A stretch of DNA of 64,000 nucleotides from JAIROC01 sp031553535 (GTDB lineage Bacteria > Bacteroidota > Bacteroidia > Bacteroidales > WCHB1-69). Position numbers and translations under genes: made by a program. This document shows, piece by piece, positions 54,100 through 62,906 of this stretch (position 1 is the stretch's first letter; each line of letters opens with the position of its first letter). The notes under the pieces were generated by a model. It made no database searches. It was not told the DNA's origin and was given only the letters and a program-made list of their open reading frames with translations. The stretch spans positions 1 through 64,000 of the forward strand of contig JAVBLM010000019.1 in the NCBI GenBank assembly GCA_031553535.1, written 5' to 3'.

Positions 54100-55071
54100 T
54101 TATTTACTCATATTAAGTAAATCTTTAATCCCTCCGATAGAACTTAATACTCCTGTTGCTTCGTATGGCATATAAACCATCTTGTTATCTTTTCCACTCA
54201 CCATTTCTTTCAACGTGTCGATATAGCGTATTGCAACCAGGTAATTGACCGGATCTCCTTTTTTAATTGCATTTGTAATAAGTGCAATAGCTTCGGACTC
54301 CCCTTGCGCAATACGGATACGTGCTTCCGCATCTCCTTCTGCCCGTAGAATCTGGGAACGCTTCTCACCTTCTGCTTTATTGATTGCAGCTTCTTTCAAG
54401 CCTTCCGAGTCTAAAATCTGAGATTGTTTTTCAGCTTCTGCCGTTAATATCTTTGCCCGTTTATCACGTTCCGCACGCATTTGTTTTTCCATCGCATCAC
54501 GAATATCATGCGGAGGATTAATGTCCTGCAGCTCTACCCTGTTCACTTTTACTCCCCACTTATGGGAAGCATCATCAAGTACCGTGCGCAATTTACTGTT
54601 GATCGTATCACGGGAAGTCAACGTTTCATCCAAGTTCATATCCCCGATCACGTTACGTAAAGTTGTTTGTGTCAACTTTTCTATCGCATCCGGAAGGTTT
54701 GAAATTTCATATACCGCTTTTACCGGATCTATAACCTGGAAATACAAAATAGCGTTGATCTCGGTTACAACGTTGTCTTTGGTAATCACATTCTGTTTAG
54801 GAAAATCGTAAACAGTTTCACGTAAATCTATCTTATTAACATCACGTTTTACCACATAGCTTCTTCCGTCATAGCCTTCCCTGTTAAAACGCCACATGAT
54901 TGCACGTGGCCTGTCAATAATAGGAATAATAATATTAATCCCCGCTGAAAGTGTTTTACTGTATTTTCCCAATCGTTCAATAATAACGGTTTCGGATTGT
55001 TGTACAATGCGGATACCCGCAGAAGTAAACAATATTGCCAATACCGCAATAGCAATAAGTACATAAATCAT
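54100..55071 (-). CDS. qmcA: Slipin / SPFH (band 7) membrane protein
   Basis: 323 residues. N-terminal membrane anchor (IYVLIAIAVLAILFTSAGI), then SPFH/band 7 domain (about 25-190) with VIIERLGKYSKTLSAGINII, GVKVNRVELQDINPP, and a C-terminal Ala/Glu-rich coiled coil (RAKILTAEAEKQSQILDSEG). Prokaryotic stomatin-like scaffold that, with NfeD, is linked to membrane microdomain and protease control. The NfeD gene is immediately upstream (2-nt gap), the classical pair. Confidence 0.92.
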   Translation of the reverse strand: MIYVLIAIAVLAILFTSAGIRIVQQSETVIIERLGKYSKTLSAGINIIIPIIDRPRAIMWRFNREGYDGRSYVVKRDVNKIDLRETVYDFPKQNVITKDNVVTEINAILYFQVIDPVKAVYEISNLPDAIEKLTQTTLRNVIGDMNLDETLTSRDTINSKLRTVLDDASHKWGVKVNRVELQDINPPHDIRDAMEKQMRAERDKRAKILTAEAEKQSQILDSEGLKEAAINKAEGEKRSQILRAEGDAEARIRIAQGESEAIALITNAIKKGDPVNYLVAIRYIDTLKEMVSGKDNKMVYMPYEATGVLSSIGGIKDLLNMSK

Positions 55072-55073
55072 AA

Positions 55074-55529
55074 CTAATCCTCCTTTTTTATAGGTTTAAC
55101 AATTAAAGTAGTACTATCTACTTTTATAACTTCTATCATTTCATTTTCCGCAATAAGCTCATTATTCTCGCTTACGGCTTTCCAATCGTCACCATAAACA
55201 AATACCCTTCCTGTATTCTTCGAGAAATCGATAGTTTCGGTTACTCTCCCTTTTTGTCCTTCCAAAGCATCCATATTGGTTTTTACATTACTTCCTCTTC
55301 TAAAGCCATATTTTCGCATCAGCGGGCGTATAGTGAAAAAGGATATAAATGTAACAAGACTGAATATCAGTATCTGTATTGCCATTCCCAATCCGAAATA
55401 AGCACAAAGGCTGGAGACAATACATCCTAATGAAAAACATAAAAATACAAATGTATTGGAAAAGATTTCTACAATAAAAAATATGGCAGCGACTATAAGC
55501 CAAATATGCCAAGGTTGAATATATTCCAT
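55074..55529 (-). CDS. NfeD-family membrane protein
   Basis: 151 residues of the short (1b-like) NfeD type: two to three hydrophobic segments (about 8-75) then a soluble OB-fold (about 90-151) with ALEGQKGRVTETIDFSKN and VFVYGDDWKAVSEN. It lacks the N-terminal protease domain of long NfeD. Operon partner of the downstream slipin. Confidence 0.9.
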   Translation of the reverse strand: MEYIQPWHIWLIVAAIFFIVEIFSNTFVFLCFSLGCIVSSLCAYFGLGMAIQILIFSLVTFISFFTIRPLMRKYGFRRGSNVKTNMDALEGQKGRVTETIDFSKNTGRVFVYGDDWKAVSENNELIAENEMIEVIKVDSTTLIVKPIKKED

Positions 55530-55551
55530 ATCATTATTTAATAACTTTTTA

Positions 55552-55559
55552 CAAAGATA
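55552..55559 (-). promoter_or_regulatory. -7 box of the nfeD-slipin operon
   Basis: TATCTTTG on the minus strand, 22 bp before the nfeD ATG. Confidence 0.6.
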
Positions 55560-55649
55560 TAATTTTATGAAACAGGAGAAAGCATTCGTTCAAAAAAATC
55601 ATTTTATTATCTTTCTTAGTTAAAGAAGTTGTCAAAAGCTGATATAAAT

Positions 55650-55800
55650 GAATAGAGATTGCTTCGTCGTTCCTCCTCGCAAAGACGGTAATCTGTTAGT
55701 TAAGAGCGTCATTGCGAGGAACGAAGCACCTGAGACACGAAGTGTAGCGAAAGCACCGAAACGTAGTGAGATAATCCCCTATATCAACTTTTGACAACTT
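55650..55800. repeat. Dispersed repeat copies
   Basis: Inverted copies of the GATTGCTTCGT..CTCGCAA and CGTCATTGCGAGGAACGAAG modules, the left arm carrying small insertions. TCAACTTTTGACAACTTTA at the right end is also found next to the 27-bp palindrome (about 54071). Confidence 0.75.
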
Positions 55801-55867
55801 TAAACTTAAAATATTATATCCTTTGTTAAGTCGAATCTTTTCTTTAATTAGATTAAGATTTAATCCC

Positions 55868-55925
55868 AAGGCTTCGGCATGAATCCCAAGGCTTCGCATT
55901 TAATTCTAAGGCTTCGGCGTGAATC
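55868..55925 (+). repeat. Three 20-bp tandem repeats
   Basis: AAGGCTTCG begins at 55868, 55888 and 55908, an exact 20-bp period, within repeated GAATCCCAAGGCTTCGGCAT-like units. The surrounding gap (55801-56399) has no gene. It also holds the REP-like element below. Confidence 0.65.
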
Positions 55926-56214
55926 CTTGCTATTAGCCAACCTTGAATTGATATAATTTTTAAATTGGTGATTATTTCAGTGTTATAATATCATCCCTAC
56001 CGGCTTTTTGTTGATTTGGTTATAATTGCCTTTGAAATCTTGAACTGAGGCTTGCAAGCTCAACGAAATCTTGAATCTTGAATTTTTTCCCTGTACCTCC
56101 ATATTAAGATTCATCCGTCCAAACGGTTAAATCTTATTTTGAGGTGCTGGAATCATAAAAAATCCACTTGAATCATTGCTATTACTTATTCCCAAGACCC
56201 GCAGGATCAAACAT

Positions 56215-56272
56215 GCATAAGCCCCAATCGTTGCACTTATTGGGGCTTATGCAAATTGAACTCTATCGAGTT
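56215..56272. repeat. Paired-hairpin REP-like element, copy 2
   Basis: Perfect 14-bp stem GCATAAGCCCCAAT (56215-56228) / ATTGGGGCTTATGC (56239-56252), then a second hairpin AACTC (56259-56263) / GAGTT (56268-56272). Same layout as 12006-12058. Confidence 0.6.
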
Positions 56273-56399
56273 CCGTCGCTTCCAATTATAGTGTTTCAAC
56301 AAACTATTTTTTTCTCCAACACTTCAAAATAAGGTTCATCCGCTCAAACTATTTTCTCATTATTAACTATTAATTAATAATTATTAATTCAAAAAATAC

Positions 56400-56407
56400 T
56401 ACTTTTG
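56400..56407 (+). promoter_or_regulatory. -7 box of serS
   Basis: TACTTTTG fits TAnnTTTG, 17 bp before the ATG. Confidence 0.55.
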
Positions 56408-56424
56408 CCAAAATTTCTTTAAGT

Positions 56425-57693
56425 ATGATACAACTGAATTATTTACGTGAAAATGCGGACGTTGTAATAGAACGTTTGAAAATAAAAAACTTTGATGCGG
56501 CAGCGTATGTGAAGGAAATCATTCAAAAAGATATTCTCCGCAGGGAAACACAGAAAAAACTGGATGATAATCTTTCCGAACAAAATAAAATCGCCAAGGA
56601 AATAGGAATCCTTTTCAGGGAAAAGAAAACTTCGGAAGCCGAAGAATTAAAATCCAGAACTTCTATATTGAAGTCGGAAGCCAAAACGTTGGAGGAAAAT
56701 CTGACCGAGTTGGAAAAACAAATCAACGACACGTTGGTATTGTTACCCAATTTGCCGCATAGTTCGGTTCCTGCCGGAAAATGCGCTGAAGACAATGAAA
56801 TTGTACATTCCGAAGGAAATACAGATAGATCCAACTGGATGCTTCCTCATTGGGATCTTTGCGAAAAATTAGATATTGTTGACTTTGAAACAGGTGTTAA
56901 GATTACAGGATCGGGGTTTCCTCTTTACAAAAACAAAGGGGCCCGTTTGCAAAGGGCGCTGATTAATTTCTTTTTGGACAATGCCGTAGAAGCCGGTTAT
57001 ATCGAAGTACAAGCTCCTTATGTTGTCAACGAACATTCCGCTTATGCTACCGGGAACTTACCCGATAAGGAAGGCCAAATGTATTATATTAACGAAGATA
57101 ACCTTTATCTGATCCCGACAGCGGAAGTTCCCGTTACCAATATTTACCGGGATATGATCCTAAAAGAAACAGATTTTCCTATAAAGAATTGCGCCTATTC
57201 TGCTTGCTTTAGAAGGGAAGCCGGATCGTATGGTAAAGATGTACGCGGATTAAACAGGCTTCATCAATTCGATAAGGTGGAAATCGTCCGCATCGAGCAT
57301 CCTGATAACTCCTATAGGGCACTTGAAGAAATGAAAGGATATGTTGCCTCCCTGTTGCAAAAATTAGAATTACCTTTTCGAATTCTACGGTTATGCGGTG
57401 GTGATATAAGTTTTACGTCCGCCTTGACTTTCGATTTCGAAGTATTTGCAAAGGGACAACAAAAATGGCTGGAAGTAAGCTCTGTTTCAAATTTTGAATC
57501 CTTTCAAGCCAACAGAATGAAACTCCGGTTTAAAAGTGAAGGAAACAAATCCCAAGCTGCCCATACCCTTAATGGAAGCGCCCTGGCTCTTCCCCGCATT
57601 GTTGCTTCTTTATTGGAAAATCATCAAACAGAATCTAACAGAGTTGTTATTCCAAAAGCATTAATTCCTTATACCGGTTTTGATTTGATTTGA
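56425..57693 (+). CDS. serS: Seryl-tRNA synthetase
   Basis: 422 residues. Charges tRNA-Ser. The N-terminal coiled-coil tRNA-binding arm (about 1-105) is followed by the class II catalytic core: motif 1 near GARLQRALINFFLDNAVEAG, motif 2 FRREAGSYGKDVRGLNRLHQ, and motif 3 LNGSALALPRIVASLLENHQ. The LIPTAEVP segment (TAEVP) binds serine. Full length. Confidence 0.97.
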   Translation: MIQLNYLRENADVVIERLKIKNFDAAAYVKEIIQKDILRRETQKKLDDNLSEQNKIAKEIGILFREKKTSEAEELKSRTSILKSEAKTLEENLTELEKQINDTLVLLPNLPHSSVPAGKCAEDNEIVHSEGNTDRSNWMLPHWDLCEKLDIVDFETGVKITGSGFPLYKNKGARLQRALINFFLDNAVEAGYIEVQAPYVVNEHSAYATGNLPDKEGQMYYINEDNLYLIPTAEVPVTNIYRDMILKETDFPIKNCAYSACFRREAGSYGKDVRGLNRLHQFDKVEIVRIEHPDNSYRALEEMKGYVASLLQKLELPFRILRLCGGDISFTSALTFDFEVFAKGQQKWLEVSSVSNFESFQANRMKLRFKSEGNKSQAAHTLNGSALALPRIVASLLENHQTESNRVVIPKALIPYTGFDLI

Positions 57694-57749
57694 TTTAATT
57701 TGAATCCGGAATTTATTTATTTTAGTACAATGCCTTTTGTTTTCTGAAC

Positions 57750-58200
57750 TGTTTTATATACAGATCGCAAAATAATATTTGGGCGATTATTTCTATTCTT
57801 CTATTTTACTATCCCCTTGTAAACTTTACAGATTCCGGGATCACCCAAAAGGTTTAATGCATTTATTTAGGGGGTTCGGAAGACATCCGAAAGGCCCAAA
57901 CCATTTGGTTTGAAGGTTTCTGAAACACCAGAAAAGCTCAAACCATTTGGTTTGGAGGTTTCTGAAACACCAGAAAAGCTCAAACCATTCGGTTTGGAGG
58001 TTTCTGAAACACCAGAAAAGCTCAAACCATTCGGTTTGGAGGTTTCTGAAACACCAGAAAGTCTCAAACCATTCGGTTTGGAGGTTTCTGAAATGCCAGA
58101 AAGGCCCAAACCATTCAGTTTGGAGCCTTCGGGAAATGCCTGACAGGCTCAAAACATTTATGTTGGAGATTTCCGGATACTCCCGAAAGGACTAAAGCAT
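57750..58200. repeat. 42-bp tandem repeat array 4 with leader
   Basis: Units begin AAACCATT(T/C)GGTTTGG at 57898, 57940, 57982, 58024, 58066 and 58108, with two decayed units beyond (to about 58200): exact 42-bp period. Each unit has two dyads, AAACC-ATTT-GGTTT and TTTCTG-AAACAC-CAGAAA. The leader (57750-57840, with TATATACAGATCGCAA and TGTAAACTTTACAGATTCC) resembles the leader of array 1. Both strands are open in 14-residue repeats (VSETPEKLKPFGLE) without an obvious start or a protein-like remainder, so I treat it as non-coding. Confidence 0.88.
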
Positions 58201-58284
58201 TTACTTTGGGGATTGAGGAGGCTCCCGAAAGGTGGGAAATCCTTATATTGCTCAAATGATGGTATTTCTTCTTATGGTATTTTG

Positions 58285-58400
58285 CTTGTTATACCAATGT
58301 TATTTATATTTCATTCCAATTATCCGGATTATCTTACTATGTTTCGCTGCATTCACCTGCTTCGCCCCCGGATGCGGATCAAGCCTGATGACGTTCTTTC
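58285..58400. repeat. Dispersed repeat fragments
   Basis: TACCAATGTTATTTATATTT (as near 53962) and CACCTGCTTCGCCCCCGGAT then GCGGATCAAG (as in 41540-41570). No gene between serS and arcB. Confidence 0.65.
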
Positions 58401-58534
58401 GTTTGTTCATTGCATCATGGCAAGACATAAAATATCGAAACGCGAAGCATATGAGTTCATCAAAATATAAGACAGCCCAGTTTTATTTTGAAATGAATTA
58501 TACTTCATTTTGATATTATGTATTGCATTCTGCA

Positions 58535-58560
58535 TAAAAAAAGACGCTTAAAAAAGCGTC
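58535..58560 (-). terminator. Terminator of the arcC-arcB operon
   Basis: GACGCTT (58543-58549) / AAGCGTC (58554-58560); on the minus strand the stem is followed by a run of T's (58535-58542), 27 bp after the arcB stop. Confidence 0.8.
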
Positions 58561-58587
58561 CTCATCCATTTTCATATTTATTTCGTC

Positions 58588-59589
58588 TTAATTTCCCAAT
58601 GTTGCAACCATTACTGCTTTAATCGTATGCAATCTGTTTTCAGCTTCATCAAAAACAATAGACATCGGAGATTCAAAAACATCTTCCGTAACTTCCATTG
58701 CTTCCAGGCCAAATTTTTTATGAATGTCACGTCCCACCGCTGTTTCCAAATTATGAAAAGCCGGCAAACAATGCATAAACTTCACATTAGGATTACCTGT
58801 TTTCTTTACAACATCCATATTTACCTGGTAAGGTGTTAATAATTTTATCCGCTCTTTCCATACTTCTTCCGGTTCTCCCATCGATACCCAAACATCCGTA
58901 TATAAGAAATCTACACCTTTGACAGCTTTGGCAACATCATCGGTAATGGTTATTGTTGCCCCTGTTTCTTTAGCTATCTTTTTACATTCGGCAACCAGTT
59001 TCGCCTCCGGTTGGCAATTCTTCGGAGCTGCTGCACGAAAATCCATTCCCATCTTTGCCGCGCCTACCATCAAAGAATTACCCATATTATTATGGGCATC
59101 TCCCAAATAGCAGAAAGCAACTTTATTCAACGGCTTATCGATATGTTCCATCATCGTCAAGAAATCCGCCAAGATTTGTGTCGGATGAAATTCGTTTGTC
59201 AATCCATTCCAAACAGGAACACCTGCATATTCCGCCAATGTTTCAACAATTACCTGCTCGTATCCGCGGTATTCTATTCCGTCATACATCCGGCCCAATA
59301 CCCGCGCAGTATCTTTCATGGATTCTTTTTTCCCCATCTGGGATCCGGAAGGCCCTAAATAAGTAACACCCGCTCCCTGATCCAAAGCAGCCACTTCGAA
59401 AGCGCAACGTGTACGCGTGGAATCTTTTTCAAACAGTAATACTATATTCTTCCCTTTTAACATTTGCTGTTCTGTTCCCGTGTACTTTGCTTTTTTTAAG
59501 GACGCAGATAAATCCAGTAAATATTGTATTTCTTTTGGAGTAAAATCCAATAATTTCAGAAAACTCCTGTTCCTAAGATTGAATGCCAT
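58588..59589 (-). CDS. arcB: Ornithine carbamoyltransferase (catabolic type)
   Basis: 333 residues. Carbamoyl-phosphate motif STRTR in EKDSTRTRCAFEVAALDQG, HPTQ in NEFHPTQILADF, and the ornithine-binding HCLP in VKFMHCLPAFHN. The length and 'CAFEVAA' context fit catabolic or ArgF-type OTCs of about 333 residues. Co-transcription with carbamate kinase supports the arginine deiminase direction: citrulline plus phosphate to ornithine plus carbamoyl phosphate. arcA is not in the window. Confidence 0.93.
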   Translation of the reverse strand: MAFNLRNRSFLKLLDFTPKEIQYLLDLSASLKKAKYTGTEQQMLKGKNIVLLFEKDSTRTRCAFEVAALDQGAGVTYLGPSGSQMGKKESMKDTARVLGRMYDGIEYRGYEQVIVETLAEYAGVPVWNGLTNEFHPTQILADFLTMMEHIDKPLNKVAFCYLGDAHNNMGNSLMVGAAKMGMDFRAAAPKNCQPEAKLVAECKKIAKETGATITITDDVAKAVKGVDFLYTDVWVSMGEPEEVWKERIKLLTPYQVNMDVVKKTGNPNVKFMHCLPAFHNLETAVGRDIHKKFGLEAMEVTEDVFESPMSIVFDEAENRLHTIKAVMVATLGN

Positions 59590-59628
59590 ATTTTCTTATT
59601 TTTTGATTAATACTTATTTAATTTCTAT

Positions 59629-60573
59629 TTAACGAACAATACGTGTTCCACATGCGGGATTGGTCAATTGACCGGCTTCCGTAATAATACATTCTTTTCC
59701 ACCATGCTGTACAAAGTACAAAGCAGCCCGCACTTTAGGTGCCATAGAGCCTTCTGCAAAATGACCTTCTGCCAAATAACGTTCCGCCTCTTCTACCGTA
59801 ATAACGTCCAGTGCTTTCTCATTCTCCTTACGGAAATTAATATATATTTTAGGAACATCGGTTAAAATATAAAATTCTTCCGCTCCTATTTCTACAGCAG
59901 CCAACGCAGAAGCCAGGTCTTTGTCAATAACAGCTTCCACTCCTTTTAATTGTTTCTTTTCATCTACAATAACCGGAATTCCTCCTCCGCCTACGGTTAT
60001 GACAATATTGCCTGCTTCTGAAAGTGTCTTAACAATATCAATATTGACTATTGAATGCGGCTTTGGAGAGGCAACTACTCTACGCCATCCGTTACCCTTA
60101 GGATCTTCTTTAAACGGAGTTCCCGGATGATCTTCCAAAAAAGCATTCACTTGCTTTATTTTATAATAGGGGCCTACCGGTTTGGTAGGATTGATAAACA
60201 TAGGATCATTCTTATCCACAACAACCTGTGTTATTATTCCAACCACATTCCGTTTAATATTATGTTCGGAAAGAATATTACGCAATCCCTGCTCGATTAA
60301 ATATCCGATGGAACCCTGAGTCTCGGACACACAAAAATCCAACGGCATAGCCAACACATCTGTTACCCGGCTGGTAATTTCATGTTGTAACATCACATTG
60401 CCCACTTGCGGACCATTTCCATGTCCGATAACGATGTTGTATCCTCTTTCAATTAAGTGTACAATCGATTTGCAAGTGTCTTTTACATTCTCTATTTGCT
60501 CCTTATAAGTTCCTTTTTGACCACTCCTCAATAAAGCATTTCCTCCGAAAGCAATTACGGCCGTTCTTCCCAT
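59629..60573 (-). CDS. arcC: Carbamate kinase
   Basis: 314 residues. Makes ATP from carbamoyl phosphate and ADP. Signature stretches are AVIAFGGNALL, NIVIGHGNGPQVGNVMLQHE, SPKPHSIVNIDIV, ITVGGGGIPVI and EGSMAPKVRAALYFVQ. It is 39 nt upstream of arcB in the same operon. Confidence 0.96.
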   Translation of the reverse strand: MGRTAVIAFGGNALLRSGQKGTYKEQIENVKDTCKSIVHLIERGYNIVIGHGNGPQVGNVMLQHEITSRVTDVLAMPLDFCVSETQGSIGYLIEQGLRNILSEHNIKRNVVGIITQVVVDKNDPMFINPTKPVGPYYKIKQVNAFLEDHPGTPFKEDPKGNGWRRVVASPKPHSIVNIDIVKTLSEAGNIVITVGGGGIPVIVDEKKQLKGVEAVIDKDLASALAAVEIGAEEFYILTDVPKIYINFRKENEKALDVITVEEAERYLAEGHFAEGSMAPKVRAALYFVQHGGKECIITEAGQLTNPACGTRIVR

Positions 60574-60617
60574 AACATTGTTTTAATTTATTTAGATGAT
60601 AAAATAACGTTTTATAC

Positions 60618-60648
60618 AAAAAAATGCCTAAAACTGTCTCTTAGGCAT
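60618..60648 (-). terminator. Terminator downstream of tRNA-Pro
   Basis: ATGCCTAA (60624-60631) / TTAGGCAT (60641-60648), with T's on the minus strand at 60618-60623. Confidence 0.75.
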
Positions 60649-60660
60649 TCTGTAAAATTG

Positions 60661-60734
60661 TCGGGGTAAGAAGACTCGAACTTCCGACCCCTTGCACCCC
60701 ATGCAAGTGCGCTAGCCAACTGCGCCACACCCCG
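60661..60734 (-). tRNA. tRNA-Pro(GGG)
   Basis: 74 nt on the minus strand, 5' end at 60734. The acceptor CGGGGTG pairs with TACCCCG. The anticodon stem CTTGC/GCAAG encloses the loop ATGGGGT, anticodon GGG. T arm GGAAG-TTCGAGT-CTTCT. CCA is not encoded. Confidence 0.95.
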
Positions 60735-60924
60735 AACGATTTCGCATGCAAAATTACAAAAAATCTTGATATTTTTTTTCTTTCTTGTATTTTATATCAT
60801 TCAAATAAATCAAAACACTATATGTCAAAGACATAAAATATTTTCTTTTTAAAGCAGAGAAATTAGGATGAAAATATCTATCGAAAATAATTTCTATCCC
60901 AAAAACAAGTTCACTTTTTTTTGT

Positions 60925-60932
60925 TATCTTTG
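60925..60932 (+). promoter_or_regulatory. -7 box of the DUF1599/BT_3928/nadE operon
   Basis: TATCTTTG, 24 bp before the ATG at 60957. An in-frame upstream start at 60921 would overlap this box and is rejected. Confidence 0.65.
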
Positions 60933-60956
60933 CTTTTCGATATAATTCGCATATTC

Positions 60957-61505
60957 ATGAGTAATACCTTACAAGAGTTTGATACAATTGTCTCCATCTG
61001 CAAAGACGTCTTTGTCAAAAAAATGCACGATTATGGCGTGGCGTGGCGTATATTGAGGCTGCCTTCCATTACAGATCAGATATATATCAAAGCGCAAAGG
61101 ATCAGAAGCATAGAAGAAAAAGGCATGAACAAAGTTGATGAAGGTGTCTACCCTGAATTTATGGGCATTGTTAACTATGCACTGATGGCTCAAATACAAT
61201 TGGCATTAACTCCGGCCTCTATTGAAAACAGTAATATGTCTTACGACGAAGTCACTGCTTTATATGATGCATACGCGCAGAAAGCAAAAGATTTACTCTC
61301 CGATAAAAACCATGACTATGACGAAGCATGGCGGAATATGCGCATTAGTTCTATAACGGATATTATTTTAATGAAAATACTTCGCATTAAACAGATTGAA
61401 AATCTCAATCAACAAACTCTTATTTCCGAAGGCATTGACGCTAATTATTATGATATTTTTAACTATGCTGTTTTTGCATTGATTAAACTAACTCCTCAAA
61501 AATAA
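60957..61505 (+). CDS. DUF1599 domain protein (tandem)
   Basis: 182 residues from the ATG at 60957. Two copies of the DUF1599 motif occur: KKMHDYGVAWRILRLPSITD (about 23-42) and KNHDYDEAWRNMRISSITDI (about 117-136), each followed by a KxxRIxxIE segment. Function unknown. The order DUF1599 then a BT_3928-family gene is conserved in Bacteroidales. Confidence 0.9.
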   Translation: MSNTLQEFDTIVSICKDVFVKKMHDYGVAWRILRLPSITDQIYIKAQRIRSIEEKGMNKVDEGVYPEFMGIVNYALMAQIQLALTPASIENSNMSYDEVTALYDAYAQKAKDLLSDKNHDYDEAWRNMRISSITDIILMKILRIKQIENLNQQTLISEGIDANYYDIFNYAVFALIKLTPQK

Positions 61506-61510
61506 CTGTT

Positions 61511-62884
61511 ATGAAACGATATGGAAAAATAAATTCAAGTAAAAAGCAAAAAAATGCAATGTATTACATTCGCCATATATCCCGTCTTTTGATGGGTGCT
61601 TTATTTATATTTTCAGGATATGTAAAAATGGTAGACCCTTATGGATTCTCTTTGAAAATAGAAGAATATTTTATTTCCTTTGGGATGGATTTCATGACTC
61701 CAACTTCCATGTTTTTTGCTTTCTTCGCCATTATTGCTGAATTTGTTCTAGGGTGGGCACTCTTGCTGGGCATCCAAATGCAATTAGCCGCATGGGGATT
61801 GTTGTTGTTTATGGGCTTTTTTACGATACTTACGTTTTGGCTTGCCTACGCATTAGATATTGTTGCCCTGATCAATCGATTATTTGGAACCAATTTCACC
61901 ATATTTGTTGTAACCGATTGCGGTTGTTTTGGTGACTTTGTCAAGCTTGACAATTACCAGACATTCTACAAAAATGTCATTTTCATGATATTCTCTATTA
62001 TCATATTTGCTCAACGGAAACAATACAAGCAGCAGAAATGGTACTATATTACGCAATGGCTTCCCATCGTATTGGTTTCTGCCTTTTCGCTCTTTACTAT
62101 GTTTTATTGCCTTCGTCATGAGCCATGGCACGATTTCAGACCATGGAAAACAGGTAATTTCATAGCGGGAGAAACTTATTCCCAAGCTCCTGAAGTGGAC
62201 TTTGTTTTCCAATACAAAAATAATACTACCGGTTCCATTAAAGAAGTAACAATGGAAGAGTTGTCTGCAATTGCAGAGGATAGTTTACAATCTGCTGACC
62301 TGGAAAACAATTATACCTACCATAATCGTGTAGAAAAAATAATAAAACCCGGGATCAATGCCCCTCTTGCGGATTTCACTATTATGGATTTAAATAAAAA
62401 GGAAGATATAAAGAACAATATTATCATCTCCCCTGACTATACATTTATTATATTTATCCGTGATGTTACAGATGTAACTCCGGAAAAATTTGCAAGTACA
62501 AAAAATCTAATTAATGAACTGGAAGCAAACAATATTAATCATGTTGTTATAACGGGGTCATTGCCTAAAGAAGTAGAAGCGTTTAATACACAGAACAACA
62601 CGAATATTTATTTCTACTATAGCGATATTACACCGTTAAAAACCGCTGTTCGGAATAATCCGGGAGTTATATTAATAAAAGAGGGATATGTTATTGATAA
62701 ATGGAGTTACAGAGATATTCCATCCATAGAGACGATAAAGATTTCCATTCCTAAATACGAGAAAAAATTAGAAAAATATAAAGTAAAGCACCCTCCTGTT
62801 CTTCCTAACGGGGAAACCATTACAGAAATGGAAGAATCTGGTGATGAAATAATACATTCCGAAAAACAAGAAGATATAATTTAA
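61511..62884 (+). CDS. BT_3928-family DoxX-like membrane protein
   Basis: 457 residues. An N-terminal four-helix DoxX/MauE-like membrane domain (about 18-185) with FSGYVKMVDPYGFSLKIEEY and the cysteine pair in VVTDCGCFGDFVKL is followed by a periplasmic thioredoxin-like C-terminal half (about 280-420: PLADFTIMDLNKKED) without a CxxC. Probably envelope redox or quinone-linked; unverified. It is 5 nt downstream of the DUF1599 gene. Confidence 0.88.
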   Translation: MKRYGKINSSKKQKNAMYYIRHISRLLMGALFIFSGYVKMVDPYGFSLKIEEYFISFGMDFMTPTSMFFAFFAIIAEFVLGWALLLGIQMQLAAWGLLLFMGFFTILTFWLAYALDIVALINRLFGTNFTIFVVTDCGCFGDFVKLDNYQTFYKNVIFMIFSIIIFAQRKQYKQQKWYYITQWLPIVLVSAFSLFTMFYCLRHEPWHDFRPWKTGNFIAGETYSQAPEVDFVFQYKNNTTGSIKEVTMEELSAIAEDSLQSADLENNYTYHNRVEKIIKPGINAPLADFTIMDLNKKEDIKNNIIISPDYTFIIFIRDVTDVTPEKFASTKNLINELEANNINHVVITGSLPKEVEAFNTQNNTNIYFYYSDITPLKTAVRNNPGVILIKEGYVIDKWSYRDIPSIETIKISIPKYEKKLEKYKVKHPPVLPNGETITEMEESGDEIIHSEKQEDII

Positions 62885-62906
62885 TTATTGAATAAAAATA
62901 AATAAT

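Noticed and set aside
57841..58195. Overlapping repeat frames on both strands over array 4
   Set aside because: Openness follows from the 42-bp period; there is no start context, no non-repeat domain and dyads are the conserved feature.
58213..58513. Two overlapping 85-93 codon frames downstream of array 4
   Set aside because: They are built from array remnants and dispersed-repeat sequence with no family resemblance.
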